The notes under the pieces are model-generated. The model searched no databases. It saw nothing but the letters and a program-made list of their open reading frames with translations, and was not told where the DNA came from. A stretch of DNA of 64,000 bases. Source: Ignavibacteriota bacterium (GTDB lineage Bacteria; Bacteroidota; Ignavibacteria; SZUA-365). Below are positions 44,258 to 53,900 of the stretch, one piece after another. The DNA lies in the NCBI GenBank assembly GCA_016218045.1, contig JACRFB010000024.1, positions 40,613-104,612 of the forward strand. Direction: 5' to 3'. The translations under genes were made by a program, and so were the position numbers. Position 1 is the first letter of the stretch; each line of letters starts with the position of its first letter.

Positions 44258-44593
44258 GATGTGACCATCACGCGGAATGATGTGACCATCACGCGGAATG
44301 ATGTGACCGCCGCACGGAGCGATGTGACCATCACGCGGAATGATGTGACCATCACGCGGAGCGATGTGACCATCACGCGGAATGATGTGACCATCACGCG
44401 GAATGATGTGACCATCACGCGGAATGATGTGACCATCACGCGGAATGATGTGACCATCACGCGGAGCGATGTGACCATCACGCGGAGCGATGTGACCATC
44501 ACGCGGAGCGATGTGACCATCACGCGGAATGATGTGACCATCACGCGGAATGATGTGACCATCACGCGGAATTATCTGACCATGGACCGGGAA
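44258..44593. repeat. 21-bp tandem array, 15 units plus one degenerate
   Basis: Units of GATGTGACCATCACGCGG followed by AAT or AGC (44258-44572), with a degenerate 16th unit to 44593. The third unit has GCCGCACGG in place of ATCACGCGG. Each unit holds GTGA-CCA-TCAC, a small inverted repeat. Because 21 is a multiple of three, frames on both strands stay open (D-V-T-I-T-R-N repeats one way, M-V-T-S-F-R-V the other), but there is no ribosome site or sensible protein context, so I treat it as non-coding. Confidence 0.92.
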
Positions 44594-44641
44594 TATCGCA
44601 CCGCGGTGCACAACCATACTTGCAGAACGCGATAAGCGCGC

Positions 44642-44816
44642 GGACGGCCGGGACTGCCGTCCGTGGAGGGATGTGCGAATGCGCGAGCAACGCGCGGACG
44701 GCCGGGACGGCCGTCCATGGATGTGCAAACGCCGCCATAGCGCGCGGACGGCCGGGACGGCCGTCCGTGGATGTGCAAACGCCGCCACAGCGCACGGACG
44801 CCCGGGACGGCCGTCC
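44642..44816. repeat. right palindrome cluster: four GGACGGCC-N5-GGCCGTCC hairpins
   Basis: Copies at 44642-44662 (one base changed in the right arm), 44696-44716, 44746-44766 and 44796-44816 (one base changed in the left arm), spaced 54, 50 and 50 bp. The linkers are the same two types as in the left cluster. Together the two clusters flank the 21-bp array. Confidence 0.9.
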
Positions 44817-44862
44817 GTGGAGGGAGGGATGGAGGGAGGGCGTTTTCGAAATACGAAAAATG

Positions 44863-44915
44863 AAGACGCCGTGCCGCCCTTCCCCGCTCGCGGGTCCAGA
44901 CTGACACGGCGTCTT
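44863..44915 (-). terminator. large stem-loop downstream of giant gene 2
   Basis: An 11-bp perfect inverted repeat, AAGACGCCGTG (44863-44873) and CACGGCGTCTT (44905-44915), with a 31-base GC-rich loop. It follows the giant gene 2 stop by about 75 bases on the minus strand. A second small inverted repeat TTTTCG / CGAAAA lies just beyond (44843-44859). Termination is likely but not certain. Confidence 0.5.
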
Positions 44916-44975
44916 TACCTCTTTACCTCTTTACCTCTTTACGTCTTTACGTCTTTACCTCTTTACGTCTTTACG
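44912..44975. repeat. 8-bp tandem array TCTTTACC/TCTTTACG, 8 units
   Basis: Eight 8-bp units, followed by 7-bp relatives (TCTACCG, TCTCACG, TCTACCG) that reach into the TAG stop codon of giant gene 2 (44991-44993). The array overlaps the end of the terminator stem. Confidence 0.9.
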
Positions 44976-44990
44976 TCTACCGTCTCACGT

Positions 44991-47900
44991 CTACCGCGCG
45001 AGAATCATCGTGCCCGACTTCGTGCTCGCACCTGCCGTCACAGTGTAGATATACACACCACTGGGCAGTTCGCGCGCGAAGAAGGTGACCGAATGTGTGC
45101 CCGAGGGCAACACGCCGTTCTGCAGTGTTTCAACCAGACGGCCCGACGCGTCGTGGACGCGAACGGTCACGTGTTCTTCCGTCGGAAGAGCGAAGCTGAT
45201 CGTGGTGCCGGGATTAAACGGATTCGGATAATTCGCAAAGAGACGGAAGCCGTCGGGTGTGCCCAGTGCCACACGCACCTCGTTCGAATACTCGACCGTG
45301 CCGTCACGATCGATCATACGGAGACGGTACACGATGTCGCCCGATTTCGGCAGGCGGTCGTCGATGAAGCTGTACGAGGTCGGCGTGTCCACCGAACCGC
45401 GTGCGTTCACCGATCCGATTTCCTCCCAGCCGGCGTTCGTACGCCGCTCGACTGCGTAGCGGAAAGCGTTGAGTTCGCTCGTCGTACTCCAATCGAGCCG
45501 CACCGTGTTGCCGAGCAGACGTGCCGTGAAGGCGGCAAGTTCGACAGGCAACGGCGACGCGACATCGGCGATGGTGAATTCAGAGAACGTGATGAAGCCG
45601 CCGTGTTTCACGGTGTTGTTGGCGGTGTCGACGATCGATGTCGGGTAGGAGGCCCAGGGATTTGTACCGTCGCGTTTGCCCATCGTGATGTTCGATTCGT
45701 AGGGCACCGATCCAAGCATGTTCGGAGCATAGTACAATGTCAGATCGTACATGTATCCGCTGCCGCCCGTCTCCGTGATGCTCCAATACGCGGATCCGTA
45801 ATTGCCCTGCGTCACGCCCGACGGCGCAACACCCGTGTAGAACTTGAAGTCCAGCGAGGACGGAAGACCCGTGTAACCCGGGTACCAATAGATCTTTCCG
45901 ACCAGACGTCCATAGTCGTAGAACAGCGTCGAGTCATCCGCCACGATGCCACCGACCTGCACCGCGCTGGGAGGCGTGGTACTGGTCGTGAATTCGTCGG
46001 CGCCGATGTCGGTGGCCGTGCCCGCGGTGGTCGAACGGACACCCATGGCAGTGAAGTCGTCGGCGATGGACGATGCGAGCGAACCCGCAACACCCTTGCC
46101 ATTCACCGCCCAGCAGACAGCGTTTGTCGAATCGACCTTGAGATTGCCGGTAGACGGCGACACAAACAGACTCGTCGCCGCGACGGCGGACGTGGAGGTC
46201 GCGTAACTCGAAAGATCGCTGCCATTGTTCAACTTGAACAGATGGAAGCCGTAGGGCGTGGCCCCGACGATGCCGACCTTGCTTGTGTCGGGAACAACAT
46301 AGAGGTTGTAATCCGACACCCAGGTCGCGGCGCCAGTACCCGTCGAGATCGCGATATTGCCGGATCCGCCACTGCGCCCGTTGTAGAGCAGGTTGTTCAC
46401 GATCGTGACCGGCGTCGCTGCAGTCCGTGCAAAAGCGGAGGACGCTCCGACACTGCCCGCACTTGAACCACCGATGTACACGCTGTTGTGGAGGTATTTC
46501 ACCGGACCGGCTCCGTTGTCGTCGTAGATGCCGACGATGGTGGGATCAGTGCTCGACGCGGCGTTTGTGATCGACACGTAGTTGTTCGCGAAGGTCCAAT
46601 TGCCGAAGTACGACCGGATGCCGTTCAACAGCGCGCCGCTTGTTGCTCCGGAGCTGTTGACGAGGCCGTACACCTTGTTGTTGCTCAGGGTTCCTGTCGA
46701 TCCGCTGCCACCGATCACAATACCCTGAACCGCGGTCGCTGTGACTCCGGAGCCACCGCCCCCTGTGTTCGAAAGATTGTAGATCTGGTTGTCGCGAATC
46801 ACATGGCCCGTACCGGTCGATGTGTGAGAGAGACCGATCAGGGCAGATGTTGTGGTTGTGGTTGTGCTGGCAAAGTCATTCGAGATGTCATGAATCATAT
46901 TCCCGCGTATGTCGGACACGCCGGCGGTGCGATACATTCCCGCCATCGCCGCCGAGGCCGTGCCGGTGTACGTCAGGTTCGCCACAGTGTTATTGTACAC
47001 CCACAGTGAATCACTCGAGGTGAGATACATGAGGTACGTGGTACCGGCGCGTGTCGACATAATGCTGCTTGCGACCGTTCCATCACCGATGAGATTTCCA
47101 CTGCTCACACCGACTTGCGCCTTTCCGCTGGCAATATAGATCCAATACGAGGAGCCGGATGCACCGGTGAACGAGAAGTTCTGGTAGGTGTTACCCGAAA
47201 ACACGTTGGTAAGTGTGCTGCCGGTGTTCAGATATGTGCCGTAGAACGTGCCCGTGCCGCCGACGACATATGCGGCCCCTCCACAATTCGGCGCCGATCC
47301 GCCAAAGAAATTGTTGGTGATGGTGTAGCCGACCGGTGTTCCGACGGAGAGATAGATCAGATAATGTGTGGAGGCGATCACAACACTTCCATCGTTGAAG
47401 AAGCTGTTGCCGCTTATCGAGAGGTTGTTGCCGAGTCCGTTGGTCGACGCGTAGATACCGTAGTTGTAGAAATTCGAGAACTCGTTGTCGGTGATCTTCA
47501 GATTGTCGTGTGTGATATTCGCCGCGCCTGTGCCGTAGATGCACGAGCCGGGCAGACTGGCCGAATCGGATCGTGCGCGCAGCCAGCTCTGGGTGATCAC
47601 GTTGTCGTCGTGGCCTGTGGTGGTGCCCGCATTGAAGCGGATGATGCCACCTGTCGACGTGGTGTAATTGCCCTCCACGATCATATAGCGGAGAGTATCA
47701 TTCGAGGCATCATTGTCGAACTGCACCGTCGGCGCCGTGGTACCGATGTTGAGCAGGCGCAGGTAGCGTCCACTGCCGTTGTAGCGGCCGTCGAAGGTGA
47801 CACGGTCGGCGCCGTTGAACCGGATCATGCCGCTCGTGGTGATACCGCGAATCGTGCGCAGCGAGGCGCCGCTCGGTTCGATACGGATGGTGAATGGAGA

Positions 47901-50900
47901 GTTAGGAGGATTGGTGGCAACAGCGTTTAATCCGTAGGTGCCGTCCTCATATGTGCTGTCGGTTATCGAGACAAAAAGGTCACCGCTCAACACGCTGCCG
48001 TTGACGGCCTCAAACAGACCGCCCGCGCCCGTCAGGGACGGATAGGTTCCAGGGACGGTCACGGTACCGCTGAGCGTTCCCGCGATGGTGTACTTGTACA
48101 CGTTCGCCGTATCACCGATCGGGAATGCCGTGTTTGTAAGCGCCACACTGCTCGGAGCAGCCGCAAACGTTCCGCGGAAGATGCCGACATTCGGCGTGGT
48201 GGCAATATCCTGTGCGGTGACGAAGTACCAGACGGTATCGCCGTTGGCGATGCTGCCGCCGGGGAGTTTCGCGTAGTCGATGGTGAAATCGAACGGCGAT
48301 GTGCCGCCGTTGGCTTCGACCCATTTCCAGCCCTCGGTGGCGCTGGTGTTGTCGTTCCACTCGTTGTAGAGACGGCCCTTCTTGTAATAGACACGCGGAC
48401 GTGTGCCGCTTGTACCATTCACACCGCTGATATCGGTGATTGTAACGTTCTGGAAAGCGCGTGTCGCAGCGACGATGCCCGTGGGCAGTGCTGAATAGGC
48501 AATGCTGGGAGCAACAATATCGAGCATCGTGAAGTCGCCCTCATCCGCTCCGATGTCGGTGCCCGTCACACTGGCACCCGCGTAGCCGGTGGCGCCGTAC
48601 CGCGTGTTGCCGTCGTAATCGTTGTCGAGAGCGACCGTGGTGATACGCGCGCCCGAACCTTCACACTGTGTCGCCGTCGATGTGGAGAGGTGCAGGTTGT
48701 ATGGAGCGGTTGTCGTATTGATAAACGGCGGAAGTTCCGTCACCGCCGCCGCATCGCGCGGTGTGACGCGGGCCTTGTACTGCGTGAGCGTCTGATCCGT
48801 ATTTGTGCCATCATAGAACAGCAGACGCTGCGTCGAAGGCGTGCCCGCATACAGGCAGTTTGTGTTCGAGGAGTCGAGCATCGATGAGATCGTCGTCGAC
48901 GAACGCTGATACGCAACCACGCGGCCGGTGGTGCCGGGCGTGGAATTGTTCACGATGATGTTGCCGCGCAGATCGACCGTCGGCGTGGTGCTGGCATACA
49001 GGCCCGTTGCGCCAAATGAAGGCGACGTGCTCGAACCGTCGAGGTAAATCGAATTGTGGTACATCCGCTGCGTGGTCGGTCCGCTGATGTACACGCCGTA
49101 GATGGACGGGTTGCCACTGCCGGTTGGCGCGGTGATGTTCGACACGAGGTTGTTGACCAAATTCACCGTGGTGCCGGACGATACGTATACACCGTACGCC
49201 AGACCCGCGGACGCTGTCGCCGACACACCGCCGATGGTGTTGCGGCTGAGATTCACCGTCGTGCCGCTCGTGAGGTACATGCCGTACACGCTGCCGCCCG
49301 CGGCGGAAAGCGTATCGATGGTATTTCCGTAGATGTTCTTCGTGAGACTCGACGCCGAAACGTACATGCCGTACGTGGATCCCGTACCGAAACCGTTGTT
49401 GTTGCCCACGACATTGTTGTAGAGGTTCAGAGTTTCACCCGCACCCGGGATGTAGAAGAAGTAATTCGTCCCCGAGCCCGCCGTGGACTGTACACGGCTG
49501 TTCCCACGCACCGTGTTGTTATAGATATCGTGCTGCGAACCGACCGCGGTGTTTGATGCCGAGGAATAAATGCCGTACATCGCGCCGGTCGACGTCACCG
49601 CGCCGCTGCCGAGCGTGTTGTTGGCAACTGTGTTGCCGTACATGTTCAGGCGGTATTGGCTGCTCGAATTATACATGCCGTAGAACACCCCGGAGGTCGA
49701 TGTCGGGTAGGAACAGTTCTCGACACGGTTGTTGTACACGTTCGCGGTGTTCGAGGTTCCCGAACTGCCCATTGTGATGCCGATACCGTACAGGGTGCTC
49801 GAGGCGGCACTGTCGTTGATCGAGACGTAATTGTTGTATACGTCGAAATTGGCGTTCAGCGCGGTCGTGAGGTAGAGACCGTACGCCGAGCCAAGATGTC
49901 CGAACAGGCCGTTGACGGTGTTGTTCGCGACTTTCAGATTATCCTGATACGCGATGTACATGCCGTACCCCGTGTTCGTCCCACCACCGAAATTCGACAC
50001 GGTGTTGCCGCCGGCGACGCCGATCTCGGTGCCGTGATCGTAGTACACGGAATCCGACGCGCCGTACACGTAGAAGCCCATGTTTGTGTTGCTGATGGTC
50101 AGATTATAGAACCGGTTGTACGAAGACGAACCCGCCGTGTCGGTGATGGTCAGCAGGGTCGGATCGGCCGCGGTGTGATTATTCTGATAGACAGCCGCTG
50201 TGCCGCTGTTTGCCTTGTTCAATGTCAGAGTCGCGTTCCGGACGGTGACATACCGCGCACCGTCGGTGGTGGAACGCTTCAACGTCGAATACGCGTACTC
50301 GGCCTGCGTGGTCGCATTCAGATTCGACGAGCTTTCCTGCACGTCGATGCCGTCGAAGGTCACATAGTCGGTTCCTTCGATCTCGATCACGCCGTCCTCT
50401 CCGCCGACGCCTGTACCCGCCGTGATAAGCGGATTCGCGCCGGAACCGGATTTCTGGAAGGTGATTGTGTTGGTGGCGTTGGACGTGGTGGTGGAGAGCA
50501 GCATGTTGATGCCCGTCTCCGTATGACCCGCCGCGACGTTGAAGGTGACCGGACCCGCAACTCCGAGCGTTGTCAGATCGGCGAAGGCGTCGGCAATCGA
50601 CAGGTAGGTGGTGCAGGACGGAGTGCCGACATTGCTCACCGTATACGTGCCGCTCAGCGCCGACTTGATGTAGCGCGCGCCGCTCGGCGACGAGGGTGAC
50701 GACGCATACCCCGTGCCGCCCGCTATCGCGCTGTCGAGTGTCGCGTCGAGCACGTTGCAGGCACTTGCACCGCTGTTCACGTCGTACACAAGCCAGAAGT
50801 AGTTTGTGCCCGGAACCAGCGCCTGGGAACCACTCAGGGTGAAAGCACCGCTGGGATTCGCGATGCCGGCGCCGAACTGATTCGTGGAGTCAAACACCGA

Positions 50901-53900
50901 ACTGGTGCCGGTGTAGAACACCTGCGCGCTGTCGATGTCGGACGCGCTGGTTGTTCCCGTCGTGGTCAGACGCAGATCGGTCAGCGATATCGGTGACACC
51001 GCGCCAACCGCCGTAATCTCGATGCCGAGAATGCGCGCGTTGCGGGCGCCGGCCGGCACCGACGAGATCAGCGACTGCGTCGCAGCCACCGAGGATACTG
51101 TCATGCTGCTCGCGGTGAACTCGTACGCGCCGAGATCGGGCGTGCTGCTTCGCGAGGTTCCAAGGATGTCGTCGGTCACACAACTGCAACCCGCGCTGGA
51201 GAGATTTGTTCCCGCGTTGTCGAGAGCTGCCGTCTGTGGTTTGAAATTGCCGTTCGCCGCATTTTCGTAGGAGGGATCCACACTCACGCTGTTGATGTCG
51301 TAGCCGTTGATCAAACCCTGCCAGAGCACAAGCGTGTTGTACGAAACCGCATTCCGTGCGCCCACCGTGTTGGTACCACTCGCCGCATTCACAAACAGGT
51401 TGTTGTAGTTGCTGATCAGCGTGTCGGCCCCGGCGAGGTAGATACCGTACTTGGTACCCGTACCCGCGCGCCGCACCGTCACGTTATTGTTCAAAAACTC
51501 CACCGCGGGCGTGCTCGTGCTGCTCTGATAGTACCCGTACGTGGTGTTTGTTGTCACGGCGCCGAGATCCTCGAGGGAGACCGTGTTGTGATAAAATCGT
51601 GTCGCAGGCGCGGCCGACGCGTACAAACCGTACTGTGTGCCGCTGCCGTAGAAGTCGTACACAAGGTTGTTCTTCACGGTGATCTCCGTGCCGAGTCCGG
51701 CGGAGACGGAAGCGATGCCGATGCCGTAGGCCGCGGACGTGCTTGACGGATTCCCGTCGAAGGGCCTGCGCACGCGGTTCTTCTGGATTACGTCGGCCTT
51801 GGCGCCTGTCGAAAGGTACACACCGTAGAACGTGCTGACCGTGCTGCGCGATGTGCGCTGCACGATGTTGCCCGAAATATTCGTGCCGTTGGTGTACGTG
51901 CCGTAGATGCCGTTTGTGTAGAAGTCGTTGACCGTGTTATTCGAGACGTCGTTGTAGTCGAGGGTTGCATTCAAGGCGCCGTACATGCTGATGCCCCAGT
52001 ACGGTCCGCCCGCCGTTCCGCCGGTAATGCTGTTGTTGCTGATGGTGCAGGAGTCGCCGTTGTCGGCGCCGCTCGCGGCTGCCGTGAGTGACGAGGTGAA
52101 GGCGATGCCCGAGGAGTTCGACGACGTGGTGCTGGTGACGGCGGAGAGGTTCACCGTACAACTGTCGATGGTGATCTTGTTCGCGCGGTTCCTGATCGCA
52201 AAACCGATGCCGTAGGTGTTGCTCAAGCCCTGCACGGTGAGTTTCTTGACCTTGAAATAATCGATCCTGTTGATGTCGAAGATCACGAAATTCGATGCCG
52301 AAGGTGTCGTCGTCACCGATTCGCCGTTGCCGTTGATCACGAGGAGATCGTACGGATTCGATTTCCAGATCGAATCAACCCTCACCTGCTCGTTGTAGGG
52401 ACCGCTGCCCGTGGCCAGTGTGACGGTCGAGGGACCGCACATGCCGAAAAGACGCAGACGTTCGTTCAATTCCGCGAAGCTGGTGTGGTTCAAATCCGTC
52501 GCCGCGGCCGACTGGTTGATTGTGTACGCGTGTCCGTTCAACCCGGCACGGATCAGCACTGCGTTTGTGTACGAGTCGGTGGCGCTCGGTCCGCAGGTCA
52601 CCTTGAGGCGGTACCAGCGGGCTGCTGTATAGGCGGGAGTCGTGTACCACGTGGTCGTTGCATTTGCGCCGCCGACCGCGTTCGCCCATGGATCGGTTAC
52701 ACCATTGTCGTCCGATTCCTGCCACTGATACGAAATGCCTGGATCCATCGCGACACCGTCTGCATAGATGCCGGTTGTGTCGCTGCCGCAGGCAAGTATT
52801 GGAATGACAACCGCCGATCCCGCATACGGCGCTCCGCTGCAGATGTACTGTGTGAAGTCGCCCTCGTCGGCGCCGATATCCGGTGCCGTACCGAGGCCCG
52901 CGTACACGGGATTACCGAAGCGGTCGTTGCCGTCGTAATCGACGTGTTCGAAAGTCGTCGAATTTACGCCGCCGCTTTCGACGCGTGTTGCGACGACCGG
53001 ATCGATGTGCAGATCGTACGGTGGCGCTCCGACATTCACAAACGGCACATCCTCGGTGACGGTACTGTCTTCACGCGGCGGTGTCAGCGCCGCCATACGC
53101 GCCTTGTAGGCCTGTATCGTCTGATCCGAGTTGGTCGCATCGTAGTGAATGAGGCGTGTCGTGCCCGGAGTGCCGGCGTAATACAAGTTACCGTCGGATG
53201 AATCGGAGGGCTGCGCTGTCGAGGCGCTGCTACGTTGGAAGGCCACGACGCGACCCGTCGCACCCGGCGTGGACTTGTTCACCACGATGTTGTTGCGCAC
53301 CTGTGTCGATGGCGTTGTGCTGATGTACAAACCCGCCGCGCCGAAGGAGCCGCTGCTGCTGGATGCATTCAGGAAAACGGTGTTATGGAGAAGGCGTACG
53401 GTCGTGGGCGTGCTGCCGGTCCAAATGCCGTAGATCGCGGGATTCGAGCTGGAGGCGGGCGTCTGCAGATTGGAAATGAAGTTGTTGAAAATGTTCACTG
53501 TCGTACCGCTGGTTGCATACACACCATACACGGTCGCGGACGAACCGCCGGCCGAAATCCCGGCGAGAGAGTTGCCGTACAGCTTCACATTCGTGCCGTT
53601 ACTGTTGTAGAGCGTGTAGATGGTTCCACCCGACATGGTGAGTGAATCCACCGAGTTGCGGTAGAAGTTCTTGTTGACGGAACTGGCGGTGAGGTAATAG
53701 ACGTACGAGGTGCTGGTGGAGGAGAAGGTGTTCGCTCCGATCACGTTGTCGAAGATCTCGGCCGTCTCACCCGCGCCCGCGACATAGAATACATAATGGG
53801 TGCCCGTTCCGAGCGCGGACTGGATTCTCTGATTCCCGCGTATCGTATTTCCCGCAATGGTGTGGATGCTGCCCGCGGTTGAATTGGATGCGGAGGAATA

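Noticed and set aside
43702..44635. Repetitive proteins on both strands of the 21-bp array (287 and 168 residues)
   Set aside because: They are open only because the period is 21 bp in a stop-poor sequence; both strands are equally open, with no ribosome site and with composition unlike the neighbours.
44050..44820. CRISPR-like array of 30-bp repeats with 20-25-bp spacers
   Set aside because: The spacers are themselves repeated (two linker types only), the repeats are strong palindromes in two separate clusters, and no cas gene is present.
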